DNA of 61,148 nt from an uncultured Ruminococcus sp. (GTDB lineage Bacteria > Bacillota > Clostridia > Oscillospirales > Acutalibacteraceae). This document shows, in pieces, positions 33,069 to 43,294 of the stretch (the first letter of the stretch is position 1; each line of letters opens with the position of its first letter). The stretch lies in the NCBI GenBank assembly GCA_902802795.1, contig CADCNI010000020.1, positions 1 through 61,148 on the forward strand. The letters run 5' to 3'. A model generated the notes under the pieces. That model saw only the letters and a list, made by a program, of their open reading frames with translations. It was not told the origin of the DNA and searched no databases. The position numbers and the translations under genes are program-made.

Positions 33069-33719
33069 TTGGAAATCCGTGAATTACTGGCCGTTACCGA
33101 CCACACGCTGTTAAAGCCCGACGCGACGTGGGCACAGATCAGGACGCTTTGCGATGAGGGGGTGCGCTTCGGCACTGCTTCGGTGTGCCTTCCGCCGTCG
33201 TTTGTCAGGCAGGCGGCGGATTATCTGGACGGCAGGCTGCCGGTGTGTACCGTGATCGGCTTTCCGAACGGCTACGCCACCACCGCCGCAAAGGTCTTTG
33301 AAACACAGGACGCGGTGGCAAACGGGGCGGATGAAATCGACATGGTGATTGACGTTGGCTGGCTCAAAGAGCAGCGGTATGACGCACTGCTCAGCGAGAT
33401 CAGGGCGGTCAGGGAAGCGTGCGAAGGAAAAACTCTCAAAGTCATCGTCGAGACCTGTCTGCTGAGCGAGGCGGAAAAAATCAGAATGTGTGAGATCGTT
33501 TCCGAGTCGGGGGCGGATTTCATCAAGACCTCCACGGGCTTTTCCAAAGGGGGAGCCACCCCCGAAGATATCCGGCTCTTTGCCGCACACGTCGCGCCGC
33601 ATGTGAAAATCAAAGCGGCCGGCGGAATATCTTCCGTTGCCGACGCGCGGGCGCTGGTCGATAGCGGCGCGGACAGACTGGGTTCCAGCCGCATGGTGGC
33701 GCTGGCCGAGAAATCATGA
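33069..33719 (+). CDS. deoC: Deoxyribose-phosphate aldolase
   Basis: 216 residues from TTG 33069, with AAGGGGAG 8 bases upstream; a GTG at 33060 is too close to it. It cleaves deoxyribose 5-phosphate to acetaldehyde and glyceraldehyde 3-phosphate. The motifs are clear: DHTLLKP at the N-terminus, VCTVIGFPNG, EIDMVIDVGWL, the Schiff-base lysine in LKVIVETCLL, and FIKTSTGFSKGGAT and KAAGGISS. It belongs with deoB-cdd and deoD (46-48.6 kb) in deoxynucleoside breakdown. Confidence 0.96.
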   Translation: MEIRELLAVTDHTLLKPDATWAQIRTLCDEGVRFGTASVCLPPSFVRQAADYLDGRLPVCTVIGFPNGYATTAAKVFETQDAVANGADEIDMVIDVGWLKEQRYDALLSEIRAVREACEGKTLKVIVETCLLSEAEKIRMCEIVSESGADFIKTSTGFSKGGATPEDIRLFAAHVAPHVKIKAAGGISSVADARALVDSGADRLGSSRMVALAEKS

Positions 33720-33723
33720 TAAC

Positions 33724-33779
33724 AAAAAAATACCGTCCGGCTGCGGGATTATCCCATCACGCGGTCGGGCGGTATTTTT
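33724..33779. terminator. Bidirectional terminator between deoC and the serine hydrolase
   Basis: AAAAAAATACCG (33724-33735) with CGGTATTTTT (33770-33779) and further inner pairing. Confidence 0.8.
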
Positions 33780-33802
33780 GGTATGAGAAAAACGATAAAA
33801 AA

Positions 33803-35758
33803 TTACTTGTCGATCAGATCTTTATAGCACTGCTGGGTGATGGTCTGGCAGACCTTGTAGAAATGATAGTCGTCCACGGAACCGTAGGCGCCGCTGGTCA
33901 TGACTACCACGCCGCTTTTCTGCTGCTCGTCATAGCAGACGCTCGCGTAGACGCCGTAGGCATTGCCGCCGTGGTAATAAAGGTCGTGTCCGTCCACATA
34001 GGCGTTGGTCTTTTTGAAGCCGAGGCAGTAGCGGAACTGATCGTCGTGGAGGTATTCCTTTTCGACTTCCCTGACCGCCGCTTCGGACAGCACGCGGATG
34101 TTGCCGTACATGCCGTCATTGACGAAAATCGTCACCAGCTTGGCGTAATCCTTGGGGCTGATGAGCAGGCTTCCCTGCGCGAGAATGTAAGTTTCACCCG
34201 GAGCTCTGATCTGTCTGTCCTTGACGAGCACTGCGCGGGAGCGGGACACCTTGTCGATCTTATAGCATTCCGCGACGTTGGTTTTGTCTTGCAGGCTCTG
34301 TCCGCCGAAAGCAGCGTCCATTCCCAGCCGGTCAAAGAGCACCGAGTCGGTGAAGTAGATGTAGTGCATATTCGTGACCACTTCATCCAGCGAGCCGACG
34401 ATGCCGAAGCCGGAGTTACTGTAGGAGAATTCGGTGCCGGGCTTCTGGTCCTTGTAGCTTTTGAGGTCGATGACGAGGTCTTTCAGACGGGTGCCGGCGT
34501 TGCTGCCCGTGTAGATGATGTATTCGTCGTCGAGGGAGGAGGAGTGGTTGAGCAGCATGCGGGGGGTGATCTCCGATTGCGGGAAAAGGGGATTGCGGAA
34601 CTTGAAGCCGAAGTAATTCTCCACATTGCGGTCGAGGTCAATCCGGCCCGCGTCCACCAGCGTCATGGTGGAGAGGGTGGAGATGATTTTGGAGAGGGAA
34701 GCGGGGCGGAATTTCGTGTCGGCGTTGATTTTCTTCTTCTGCTGCCTGTTGGCGTAGCCGTAGGAATAGGTGTATTCCACCTTGCCGTCTTTGATGACCG
34801 CCACGCCCACGCCCATGGCGCTGTACTTCTGGCAGATGTTTTTGAGTTCCGTGGCGGTGTTGCCGGTCAGTTCTTCGGGATGATGGGGGTCGATCACCTT
34901 GGGTTCCTCGTGTCCCTCCACGTCCACATAATATTTGTCGATCCAGCCGAAGCAGTTTTTGAGGTATTCGATACGGTAGAAGTCGCCGCTTGTTTCCAGC
35001 ACCTCAAAGACCTGTCCTTTCATGACGGTATTCTGAATCTTCTTGGAAAAGTCGGGTTCGGAGCAGATGGTGCCGGTGGTGAATTTGACCGTGACGTTGA
35101 AGCCGCTCTCCGGTTCCTCCGCGCTCACCGTCTCCGCCTTGTCGGCGGCGTTGGTCTTGGGGTGAAGCCATTCTTTGATGATCGCCATGTAATCGGTGGG
35201 GGAGAAGCGGAATGTCAGAACGAGGCTGACGCACAAGCAGAGGACAATGCCGACGGTGCCGATGCCGCGGATGCGGCTGCGCCGATAATAATGCAGATAG
35301 CGCTGCCACCACGAGGAGGCCAGCCCCCCGACCACCGCGCCTATGCCGACAGGCTGATCGGGGGTCGGTCGCGTTTTTTCTCGTTCGTCGTCTATGGCGT
35401 TAAAATAATCTATGTCGTCATCGTCATCCCCGCTGACTTCCGCGCCGCGAAGATAGGCGTTGCGGCGGTAGTAGGAGGCGTAATCGCCGCGCTCTCCGCC
35501 GTCGTGAGAAGCGGAGACTCCTGCGCTGCTGTCGTAATACGCAGAATGCGCCGCGTTGCTGTCGTAAGGCTCGTAACGTCCCGGGGTGTGGTCGTAATAT
35601 TCGTAACGCTCCGTGTCATTATCGAAATCCGTGGGATATCGGCGGTATTCGGCGCGGGCGTTGTCCGCAGCATATCTCCGACCGCCTGAGCGCGAACCGC
35701 CGCGGCGGAATCTCCCCGAAGCGCCGCCGTTGTTGTCGTTGTTGTTATCCTGCCGCAT
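33803..35758 (-). CDS. Membrane-bound serine hydrolase (beta-lactamase/PBP4* family)
   Basis: 651 residues; ATG 35758 behind AAGGAGG. Residues 1-160 are a cytoplasmic, low-complexity tail rich in Tyr, Asp, Arg and Gly. One membrane helix lies at about 166-185. An SH3-like segment (about 222-282) precedes the serine hydrolase domain: SLSK (SxxK, S354-K357), YSNSGFG (YxN motif), and a C-terminal YYHGGNAYG in place of KTG. Class C-like D-Ala-D-Ala hydrolases and esterases share this plan. Likely action is on cell-wall peptides outside the membrane. The tyrosine-rich tail is unusual. Confidence 0.88.
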   Translation of the reverse strand: MRQDNNNDNNGGASGRFRRGGSRSGGRRYAADNARAEYRRYPTDFDNDTERYEYYDHTPGRYEPYDSNAAHSAYYDSSAGVSASHDGGERGDYASYYRRNAYLRGAEVSGDDDDDIDYFNAIDDEREKTRPTPDQPVGIGAVVGGLASSWWQRYLHYYRRSRIRGIGTVGIVLCLCVSLVLTFRFSPTDYMAIIKEWLHPKTNAADKAETVSAEEPESGFNVTVKFTTGTICSEPDFSKKIQNTVMKGQVFEVLETSGDFYRIEYLKNCFGWIDKYYVDVEGHEEPKVIDPHHPEELTGNTATELKNICQKYSAMGVGVAVIKDGKVEYTYSYGYANRQQKKKINADTKFRPASLSKIISTLSTMTLVDAGRIDLDRNVENYFGFKFRNPLFPQSEITPRMLLNHSSSLDDEYIIYTGSNAGTRLKDLVIDLKSYKDQKPGTEFSYSNSGFGIVGSLDEVVTNMHYIYFTDSVLFDRLGMDAAFGGQSLQDKTNVAECYKIDKVSRSRAVLVKDRQIRAPGETYILAQGSLLISPKDYAKLVTIFVNDGMYGNIRVLSEAAVREVEKEYLHDDQFRYCLGFKKTNAYVDGHDLYYHGGNAYGVYASVCYDEQQKSGVVVMTSGAYGSVDDYHFYKVCQTITQQCYKDLIDK

Positions 35759-35786
35759 AGACGGACACCTCCTTATTGATTATGAT

Positions 35787-35992
35787 AAATGAGAATTTAG
35801 TGGGGAGTGGGGAGTGGAGAGAAAAAGAAAAAAGAAGAAAAAGCGAAGCGCAACTAGCGAGCGTCTTTTTTCCAGGCGAGCGTGGGAGTCCAGGGGGGTA
35901 GGCCCTCCTGGACTCCCACGCTCGCATTCGCTCGCTAGTTAGGCGCTGCGCTATGCTTTTTTCTTTTTCTTTACCCCGCTAAATTCTCATTT
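35787..35992. mobile_element. MITE-like element with AAATGAGAATTTAG ends
   Basis: 206 bp; the left arm AAATGAGAATTTAG (35787-35800) is matched by 35979-35992. Inside is a long palindrome around GTCCAGGGGGGTAGGCCCTCC, flanked by CGAGCGTGGGA and TCCCACGCTCG, and the GCGAAGCGCAACTAGCGAGCG module in both orientations. The remaining 36000-36106 is AT-rich with no gene. Confidence 0.8.
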
Positions 35993-36106
35993 ACCTCATT
36001 ACTACCTCATTCGCCTGCACATGAAAATCATTATAACAAATTTGCGTGAAGAGTACAAGCCGCAAATTATGAAATTTTGGCTAACGGAAAATGACCAAAA
36101 ACAATC

Positions 36107-36158
36107 AAAACGCCGGACTGCGTTTCTCCGGCAAATGGGAAAGCAGTCCGGCGTTTTT
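36107..36158 (-). terminator. Terminator of htpG
   Basis: AAAACGCCGGACTGC (36107-36121) pairs with GCAGTCCGGCGTTTTT (36143-36158). On the minus strand the stem is followed by TTTTGATTG. Confidence 0.85.
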
Positions 36159-36186
36159 GTAAATCGCGGCCATTCGGAAATAAAGA

Positions 36187-38094
36187 TTATTGCGCGTCCG
36201 TGAGCAGAGAGCAGACCGCGTTGGCGTAAGCCACCGGGTCCTCAATGGCGATACCCTCGATGAGAGAGGCCTGCGCATAGAGAATATCCGTCAGCTTGCC
36301 CGCCTTTTCCTTGTCCTCGGCATAGGCCTTGGTCAGCGCGGCGAAGATGGGATGACTGGCGTTGATTTCGAGAACGCGGGTGGCCTTGACCTTTTCCTCG
36401 TTGCCCGGCATGGCGTTGAGCACCTTCTCCATTTCGAGCGAAATGCCGCCGTCGCTCGTCAGGCAGACGGGGTGGCTCTTGAGACGGCTGCTGAGGCGCA
36501 CTTCCTTGACGTTTTCGCCCAAGTGCTCCTTCATGAAGTCAAAGAGGCTCTTGTTGTCCTCGGCGGTTTTCTTGATTTCTTCCTTCTCGGCTTCGTCCTC
36601 CACGTCAAGCGCCGCGTCGGACACCGAACGGAATTCCTTTTCCTTGTAGTCGCGCATGGATTTCAGGGCAAATTCGTCGATCTCATCGGTGAGGTAGAGG
36701 ATTTCAAAGCCCTTGTCCTTGAGAAGTTCGGTCTGCGGCAGCATGTCGAGCTTGGCAGTGGATTCGCCGCAGGCGTAGTAGATGTATGGCTGGCTCTCCT
36801 TCATGCGGCCGACGTACTCGTCCAGCGTGACGGGCTTCTTCTCGGAGGAGGAATAGTACAGCAGCAGGTCTTGCAGCAGGTCTTTCTTCATGCCATAGGA
36901 GCTGTAGATGCCGAACTTGATTTGCAGACCGAAGTTTTTGAAGAAAGATTCATACTTCTCGCGGTCACCCCTCTGCATATTGAGGAGTTCGGACTTGATC
37001 TTCTTTTCTAGACTCGCCGCGATGGATTTGAGCTGGCGGTCGTGCTGGAGCATTTCGCGGCTGATGTTGAGCGACAGGTCGGGGGAGTCCACCAGACCCT
37101 TGACGAAGCTGAAATAATCGGGCAGCAGGTCGGCGCATTTCTCCATGATCATCACGCCGTTGCTGTAGAGCTGGAGTCCCTTTTCGTAGTCCTTGGAGTA
37201 GTAGTTGAAGGGCGTGCGGGAGGGAATGAACATCAGCGCGGTGTAGGTGGTCACACCCTCGACATTCTGATGAATGCAGCGGGCGGGGTCCTCAAAGTCG
37301 TTGAACTTTGCCTTGTAAAATTCCTCGTATTCCTTTTCGCCCAGCTCCGCCTTGGTCTTTTTCCAGACCGGCACCATGCTGTTGACGGTTTCGTTTTCGA
37401 TGGTGGTGGCGTATTCTTCGCTCTCGTCGTGTTCTTCGCCCTCCTCCCAGTCGCGGGACTTGGGCATGGGCATGACGATGGGGTAGCGGATGTAGTCGGA
37501 GTATTTCTTGATCAGATTGCGCAGCGTGTAGGTTTCGAGGTATTCGTCATAGTTTTCATCCTCGGTGTTGTCCTTGATGTAAAGGGTGATTTCCGTGCCG
37601 TTGTCGGCTTTTTCGGCTTCCTCGATGGTGTAGCCGTCTGCGCCGTCGGATTCCCAGCGGAAGGCCTTGTCGCTGCCGGCGGCCTTGGAGAGAACCACGA
37701 TCTTCTTGGCGACCATGAAGGCAGAGTAAAAGCCCACGCCGAACTGACCGATGATATCCACGTCGCTGTCGAGATTGTGCTCCTGCTTAAAGGCGAGAGA
37801 ACCGCTCTGGGCGATGGTGCCGAGGTTGTTTTCCAGTTCGTCAGGGGTCATGCCGATGCCCTTGTCGGTGACGGTGAGGGTGCGCGCCTCCTTGTCCGGC
37901 TCCACGGTGATGGTGAGGTCGTCGCGGCTCAGACCCGCGTTGCCCGCCTGCATGGCGTTGTAGTACAGCTTGTCGGTCGCGTCGCTGGCGTTGGAAATCA
38001 GTTCGCGCAGAAAGATTTCCTTGTGGGTATAGATCGAGTTGATCATCATATCAAGCAGACGCTTGGATTCGGCTTTGAATTGTTTCTTTTCCAT
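36187..38094 (-). CDS. htpG: Chaperone HtpG (Hsp90)
   Basis: 635 residues. The N-terminal GHKL ATPase is intact: [12 protein letters not shown] (catalytic Glu nearby in [12 protein letters not shown]), [23 protein letters not shown]. Middle and C-terminal dimer domains follow at normal length. It folds or holds client proteins under stress. The start ATG 38094 has AAAGGATG upstream. It has its own promoter and CIRCE site, so it should be under HrcA control. Confidence 0.97.
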   Translation of the reverse strand: MEKKQFKAESKRLLDMMINSIYTHKEIFLRELISNASDATDKLYYNAMQAGNAGLSRDDLTITVEPDKEARTLTVTDKGIGMTPDELENNLGTIAQSGSLAFKQEHNLDSDVDIIGQFGVGFYSAFMVAKKIVVLSKAAGSDKAFRWESDGADGYTIEEAEKADNGTEITLYIKDNTEDENYDEYLETYTLRNLIKKYSDYIRYPIVMPMPKSRDWEEGEEHDESEEYATTIENETVNSMVPVWKKTKAELGEKEYEEFYKAKFNDFEDPARCIHQNVEGVTTYTALMFIPSRTPFNYYSKDYEKGLQLYSNGVMIMEKCADLLPDYFSFVKGLVDSPDLSLNISREMLQHDRQLKSIAASLEKKIKSELLNMQRGDREKYESFFKNFGLQIKFGIYSSYGMKKDLLQDLLLYYSSSEKKPVTLDEYVGRMKESQPYIYYACGESTAKLDMLPQTELLKDKGFEILYLTDEIDEFALKSMRDYKEKEFRSVSDAALDVEDEAEKEEIKKTAEDNKSLFDFMKEHLGENVKEVRLSSRLKSHPVCLTSDGGISLEMEKVLNAMPGNEEKVKATRVLEINASHPIFAALTKAYAEDKEKAGKLTDILYAQASLIEGIAIEDPVAYANAVCSLLTDAQ

Positions 38095-38124
38095 AATGCA
38101 AGTTCATCCTTTCTTACGAAACAA

Positions 38125-38151
38125 TTAGCACTCGGAATGACTGAGTGCTAA
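38125..38151 (-). promoter_or_regulatory. CIRCE operator (HrcA site) of htpG
   Basis: Perfect TTAGCACTC (38125-38133), 9 bases, GAGTGCTAA (38143-38151), between the promoter and the htpG start. Confidence 0.97.
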
Positions 38152-38166
38152 TTGATGGTAATACAT

Positions 38167-38195
38167 ATGATATACCCTTTGGCAATGCTTGTCAA
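38167..38195 (-). promoter_or_regulatory. Sigma-A promoter of htpG
   Basis: On the minus strand: TTGACA (38195-38190), 17 bases, TATCAT (38172-38167). The transcript would start at the CIRCE element. Confidence 0.8.
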
Positions 38196-38298
38196 GAGGG
38201 CAAATGTGAACTTTTTTGCAAAGATGCAAAATCAGCGGAATTATTACCGTTTCTGCTTTACGCCGGACCCGTTCCGCGGACTGACACGCGAGGGCATA

Positions 38299-41200
38299 TT
38301 ATTTTCTGAGCATTTTCTTCATGCGGTTGCGGAAGGGAGTTTTTTCGCCGTGTTTATTGATTGCCGCACGGTAAAGCGCCTGGAAACGATCATCCTGCGC
38401 ATAGCCATTAAACGGCCGGGACAGGATAGCTTCCGGATCGACAGGCGCAAACATGGACCCGTTGAAATAATACTCCGCCTCACTGAGACACCGCATGGCG
38501 TTGTAAAACGCTGTCTTCGGATAGATCTTGGGGAGATTTTCGGCCGATGAAGGCTTACTGACGATAAACTGATTCTGTTGTATGTCATACTCTCTGACGC
38601 AGAAGAAATAAAGGGGGTTCTTATTCATATCGGGTGTTTTTTCGTTGGGCCAGCTGTAAACACAATTGGTTTTACCCACAAATACCCCGGCGACGTTCAT
38701 GATGACCATATTTCCCTGCACTTCTTTGAAATCTCCCGTCAGGAAACGGTCAAACAACTGCGGAAATTCTTTCTGACAGTCGATGCGGTCGGGCAAGGTG
38801 TCGTTGGACGTAAGGTGATGCTTTTTGGCGTACATCGCCTTTACCACATCGCCAAAGGGAATCACCCGCCGCAGGAAGGAATTCATATACAGTTCAAAAA
38901 GCATTTTCGGGCTGAGATGCGAGTACAGAATCGTTTTGTAATTCATTTCCTTCAATATCGCATTTTTAAGGCTGGCAACATCGTCGTTTTGTATTTTCAG
39001 CGTGTTACGACCAAAGGGGTCGTAAACCAAGAGGTTGCCCATGCCGTCCGTCCGCCGTCTGAGGGTGCGAAGCAGATCTATCAGCGCGTTCTGGTCGTTT
39101 CTCAGCGCGATCATGGCCTTAGTCTGTGCTATGACGAGCCGACGGGCTTCTTCCTGCGGAATATTCTCGATGAGATTGCAGTACATGCGTCCGGTTGACG
39201 CTTTCATGTCGATCCAGCAGGAGCACGCTCCCAGCTTAGCGATGGTTGTTTCGTTGAATTTGCCTGTTGCCGCTACGTTTTCCAACAAACTGACGTAACT
39301 GTCAAATTTCGCTTTTCGCGCGGGAAAAAACATATTGTCCTTCGTGGAATACATGTACGGGGTACAGATATTGTTATTGTTGGGAAAGGCAATGAGATAG
39401 TTTTTATCCTCATTCGGATCAAAGTTGTTCTGCAACGTAAAAGTGAGCTCTCTCTCGCCGCTGATAAGCGTGCTGTTTGCCCGGATGCTGTCGCTGAATG
39501 AATAGGCCTGTACGGACAGTTCCTTCCGGGCTGAATTGCCCGCTTTCGGGATAAAGACAGAAGGCCACACCCATTGCGTCATGTTTGTTTCATTCAGTTT
39601 ACGGAAGAGATAATTGTTTCCGTAGACTTTTACCCCTCTGTTTTTATTATCCTTCCACTCGAAAGCGCTGAGACTGACAGGGCGTGCGTAGAGAATCCCT
39701 TTTTCGTAGCTTTTGGGGACAAAGAATAACGACAAACCGCTTGCCGACTGATTATTGTTGAAGCCGATCAGATGGACGCCGGGCGTGTCTTCACAATTGA
39801 GCGCCACGCCGCCGTCCACACAGTGACCGCCGAAAATGACCTCCGCAAAAGGGGTAGCGGCTATGTCGGGGTAACATCCGGCTTTTTTCCAGATGAGCTC
39901 CATAAACTCGCAGAAAGAAAGGTTGATGTGGAGCAGCGTGTTGAGATAAAGCCGGATGACGTCGTTGACCGGATAAATATCCAGCAGGTTCCTGACGACG
40001 GTTTCCGCTTTTGAATGAAAAGAATCGAAATGCATGGATTGTGGCATAAGGTGGAACATGACGTGATGTTTGCCGTAGTCGTCGCCTACCAACGTCAAAA
40101 AAGGCATCACCTTGTACGGAGCGTCAGTCATCAGCCGGACCAACGCGTCGTTGACGTCCGGTTTAAGAAACTCGGGGGTCAGATGTTTCGGTTTGCTTTT
40201 CTCATTGATGTCCCATTCTTTCTCTTCGCTTTCCTGGTTTTCTTCATTGGCGAAGGAATCACCTGTATTATTGACGGAGTATTTTCCATTTCGCTCATTA
40301 CTGAGATAATTGAAAGTGTCAAAGGCTCTACAATCCAGGTCGGCAGGGGAATAAATGGCCGTCTGGATGAAAACGCAGCGCCGCATTTCCGGTTCCTTAC
40401 AGATATCCATGCGGTCGATATATTTCAACCACTGCTGAAATCCGGCTCGCCGCGCCTCCTGCTGATCACTGCGTTCCTTATCCGCCGTCAGCCGTCGGTT
40501 CATCTGGTTTTTCAGACACGCGACATAGCTGGCATGCACCATCCGGTATTTCATAAAGTAGAGCGCCCGGGGATTGTCGCTTTTGTTTTTCCTGATAACT
40601 TCCGCCAGTTTTTGGGTGTCGATGCCGAGCAGATCCAGCAAATCCTGTTTCTCAAAAAGACGGCATAAATCCATTACTGTGATGTATTCGTCGTAACGAT
40701 ACAGACAGTTTTCGATATAATCCTTTACGCTTTTACCGTATTCCGTCAGTTGATTCCTTTTTTCCACCAGCACGGTATCTTTGACGATATGGTCGAGATA
40801 GTTGGCGGAGACGGCTCTGCACAGTTCCCTGACACTGTGAGCGTTTTCGGCCGAAGGTTGCTTTCTTTTAATGAGTGCGTCAAACAGCAGAAAAAACAGT
40901 TTTTCGACGGAGACGGTAAAATAATAATTCTCCGGATTTAAAAGAGCGTTCGATCTGTTTTTAATCAGGTCGTCCAGCAGTTCCGGCAGTTTGTCCGTTT
41001 TTCGGCTGGAGATGATGATGACTCTCGCCTTCAGCAGCCGGATACCCGACTTGTTTTTTTTATAGGAATCTATGTCTTTTATAACGAATGAATCGAGGAT
41101 TTTGCCGACTGCTTCCATCGTTTGTCTGTCCGCCTTTCCTTTGCGCGCGCACCAGTAGTAGAGATAAGCGGTTTCAACGATATGACCGTTTTCAGACAGG

Positions 41201-41334
41201 GCTTTCGCGCCTTCGATCACTTGAAGATTCTTTTCCCATTCGGGAAAAAAATTATCAAGTATGTCCCTGCTGATATCCTGATTCTGATAAAGGCGAAAAA
41301 CCGTACTCTTCAATTCTTGCGGACTGTAGCTCAA
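38299..41334 (-). CDS. 1011-residue protein of unknown family, partner of the HEPN-NACHT protein
   Basis: 1011 residues. TTG 41334 follows AGGTGA by 7 bases and starts 14 bases after the NACHT gene stop, so the two are co-transcribed and probably translated together. I do not recognise a domain. Residues 1-330 look alpha-helical with Leu-rich segments. Residues about 345-385 form an acidic linker (NEENQESEEKEW). The middle (about 390-700) has beta-rich segments such as LIGFNNNQSASGLSLFFVP. The C-terminal 300 residues are again helical. No Walker, nuclease or protease motif is evident and there is no signal peptide. The DNA is visibly lower in GC than its surroundings, suggesting transfer. It could be a target sensor or scaffold for the NTPase. 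Confidence 0.85.
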   Translation of the reverse strand: MSYSPQELKSTVFRLYQNQDISRDILDNFFPEWEKNLQVIEGAKALSENGHIVETAYLYYWCARKGKADRQTMEAVGKILDSFVIKDIDSYKKNKSGIRLLKARVIIISSRKTDKLPELLDDLIKNRSNALLNPENYYFTVSVEKLFFLLFDALIKRKQPSAENAHSVRELCRAVSANYLDHIVKDTVLVEKRNQLTEYGKSVKDYIENCLYRYDEYITVMDLCRLFEKQDLLDLLGIDTQKLAEVIRKNKSDNPRALYFMKYRMVHASYVACLKNQMNRRLTADKERSDQQEARRAGFQQWLKYIDRMDICKEPEMRRCVFIQTAIYSPADLDCRAFDTFNYLSNERNGKYSVNNTGDSFANEENQESEEKEWDINEKSKPKHLTPEFLKPDVNDALVRLMTDAPYKVMPFLTLVGDDYGKHHVMFHLMPQSMHFDSFHSKAETVVRNLLDIYPVNDVIRLYLNTLLHINLSFCEFMELIWKKAGCYPDIAATPFAEVIFGGHCVDGGVALNCEDTPGVHLIGFNNNQSASGLSLFFVPKSYEKGILYARPVSLSAFEWKDNKNRGVKVYGNNYLFRKLNETNMTQWVWPSVFIPKAGNSARKELSVQAYSFSDSIRANSTLISGERELTFTLQNNFDPNEDKNYLIAFPNNNNICTPYMYSTKDNMFFPARKAKFDSYVSLLENVAATGKFNETTIAKLGACSCWIDMKASTGRMYCNLIENIPQEEARRLVIAQTKAMIALRNDQNALIDLLRTLRRRTDGMGNLLVYDPFGRNTLKIQNDDVASLKNAILKEMNYKTILYSHLSPKMLFELYMNSFLRRVIPFGDVVKAMYAKKHHLTSNDTLPDRIDCQKEFPQLFDRFLTGDFKEVQGNMVIMNVAGVFVGKTNCVYSWPNEKTPDMNKNPLYFFCVREYDIQQNQFIVSKPSSAENLPKIYPKTAFYNAMRCLSEAEYYFNGSMFAPVDPEAILSRPFNGYAQDDRFQALYRAAINKHGEKTPFRNRMKKMLRK

Positions 41335-41348
41335 TAAAAGTCACCTAC

Positions 41349-43277
41349 TTAATTGTTATATTTTGCGATGATTTTGCTGAACTCTTCGTTAACCAGATTA
41401 ACCGTTCCGTAATTCCTCATTTCAGTTTTCAGGTCTTCGCTGTAAAGAGAATAGGTGCTGGTTTTATCGTCCAGCCCCGCTTCCGCGAGAACCATGATGC
41501 CGAGTTCCTTAAGCAGCCTTACGCAATCCGGGGCATACGTACCGGAGTAACCGCATGCTGGAAGAATTTCGGCAAAGAGCAATTGCAGCTTGGAAAGATA
41601 ATTGGCGTTATTTTTCAGCATGGCAAGCGCAAACATGCAGTATTCCGCCTGATCGGTCAAATCGTTGTTTTTCTCCCTGCATTCTCTCTCCAGAATTTTC
41701 ATGCAGTGGGTGTATTCGGGAAACTTCGGAACGCCGTCTTTTACGGTGGTGCCTTCGATGATATGCGTCAGTTTCAGTGGCGTACAGTTATTGAAATAAC
41801 GATTATTATTCTGGAGTTCATTGAGCAAAATCGGTCTGATTTTGGCGTTGGCGTTTTTGTTGATCAGCGCCTTATAGTCCTCGACAGTGTAACTGACTCT
41901 CAGACGGAACGCAATATCGGGAGCGGTATTTTTATTCTCAAGGCGGTTGGATACGATGAGAATGAGGTGAGGGTACTTTTTCAGTTGTTCTATTTGTTCC
42001 TTGACCGCTGTTTTGATTGCACTTTTACGGATCTCGTCATATCCGTCCAGCATGAGGATAAAGCGTCCGTTTCTCAGAAGAAGATCAGACCGACTGGCGT
42101 CCACGCCAAGCGCTTGGCAAAAAGCGTCGGTGACAGGCGACTTCGTTTCCTCCAGATTTTTCAGCTCGATAAACACAGGCAGATAGGGGGGCTTTTTCAG
42201 ACAAACGGCGTACTTTTTTTTCTTTTCCTCCGCAAAAGCGTGGCGCTCCTGACGATTCATATTGTTGAGAGGATTTCCCTTCCGCTTGGCGGCGCTGCCG
42301 ATGGCGTTACCGTCAAGGTCTCTGAGTTCGTTTCTCATGGCCGTTTTTTGCTGTAGGAAATTCAGCGTTCCGTCTGCAAAGTTGCAGGTCAGCTTTTTCA
42401 GAAGGAAGGTCTTTCCGGTGCCGGCGTTGCCCTCCAGCATGAACTGACGGATGTCCGGATGAATGACCTCCTTCGGGGTGAGCATTTTCAGCTTGATGGT
42501 GCGATTCAGCATGTCGCTGCCCTTCCAGACCAGGTTGACATACGTGCCGACTTTCTCTTCATACTCTTCATACTCTTTTTGAATCTTTTGGCAGTAATCT
42601 TTCACATCGAATGATTTCTCTGTGACATACCACTGGTACTTCTCGTTAATTACTGTTTTATACTTATTGGCGATGCAGAGAAAACCCGCAAGGGTGCGGA
42701 ACGTGTAAGTATCTATCTGAGTGCGGTAAGAATCTTTCTTGAGTTTGGGAGGTAGATGCACGCCACCATTTCTGTAAAGATATACCCACCAGTAATAACG
42801 CTCTTCCGGGGACTTCTTTTTTTCTTTCAGTTCCTTGTTGTATTCATCTTCACTGGACAGCGAAGTTTCCGGATCATCTATCAGTTTCAACGCGTATTTA
42901 TACAAATCTTCGTCCGACCATTCCTTCTTATATGTGCCATCGGGATGTTTGGGCGTGTCATTGCACTGTAAAGAAAAAGGATCAATAAGACCATAGAGAT
43001 GTTTTAAGAAAATCTCTATTTGGCTATTCAGGTCAATCAGTGCGGTATAGTAATGCCTTGATGACTCATACTCGATTGTGTCTTTATATAACCTGGCACA
43101 CGTCAAGACTTTATCAGCCGTACCGATATACCGATTAGGGATATAGCTTGGGATTGCCAGAAGCTTTTCAAAGGTTGCGATCATTGCATCGGCATTTGGG
43201 AAGGTATTTTTAACTCTGTTTTTGATCCAGTCGCGGCTTTCCTTGTCGAGAATAACGGGTTGTTTGGTAGATTTCAA
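41349..43277 (-). CDS. NACHT-family STAND NTPase with a probable N-terminal HEPN domain
   Basis: 642 residues from TTG 43277, which has AAGGAG 10 bases upstream. The frame is open to 43472 but that part is a MITE, so I chose the inner start. The NACHT domain has Walker A EGNAGTGKTFLLKKL (about 280-294) and Walker B FILMLDGYDEIRKS (about 404-418), the NACHT-type DGxDE form, then LILIVSNRLENKN as sensor. The N-terminal 260 residues are helical and include YLYRNGGVHLPP, an RNxxxH motif (R169, N170, H174) typical of HEPN ribonucleases, preceded by a suitable helix (HYYTALIDLNSQIEIFLKHL). The C-terminal 190 residues are helical, perhaps a sensor. It is followed by the 1011-residue gene. Bacterial NACHT proteins are known phage-defence effectors. 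The HEPN call is inference. Confidence 0.85.
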   Translation of the reverse strand: MKSTKQPVILDKESRDWIKNRVKNTFPNADAMIATFEKLLAIPSYIPNRYIGTADKVLTCARLYKDTIEYESSRHYYTALIDLNSQIEIFLKHLYGLIDPFSLQCNDTPKHPDGTYKKEWSDEDLYKYALKLIDDPETSLSSEDEYNKELKEKKKSPEERYYWWVYLYRNGGVHLPPKLKKDSYRTQIDTYTFRTLAGFLCIANKYKTVINEKYQWYVTEKSFDVKDYCQKIQKEYEEYEEKVGTYVNLVWKGSDMLNRTIKLKMLTPKEVIHPDIRQFMLEGNAGTGKTFLLKKLTCNFADGTLNFLQQKTAMRNELRDLDGNAIGSAAKRKGNPLNNMNRQERHAFAEEKKKKYAVCLKKPPYLPVFIELKNLEETKSPVTDAFCQALGVDASRSDLLLRNGRFILMLDGYDEIRKSAIKTAVKEQIEQLKKYPHLILIVSNRLENKNTAPDIAFRLRVSYTVEDYKALINKNANAKIRPILLNELQNNNRYFNNCTPLKLTHIIEGTTVKDGVPKFPEYTHCMKILERECREKNNDLTDQAEYCMFALAMLKNNANYLSKLQLLFAEILPACGYSGTYAPDCVRLLKELGIMVLAEAGLDDKTSTYSLYSEDLKTEMRNYGTVNLVNEEFSKIIAKYNN

Positions 43278-43294
43278 TAAAAAAACACTCCTTC

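Noticed and set aside
33716-35689. 657-codon open frame on the plus strand
   Set aside because: Antisense of the serine hydrolase; it is Val/Ala/Gly-rich with no domain.
36021-36203. 60-codon open frame before htpG on the plus strand
   Set aside because: It covers the htpG terminator stem and has no ribosome site or homology that I recognise.
38299-41334. The 1011-residue protein as a Cas13d effector for the CRISPR array
   Set aside because: The size is similar, but I find no pair of RNxxxH HEPN motifs (only a weak RAAINKH), and it is 22 kb from the array and coupled to the NACHT gene.
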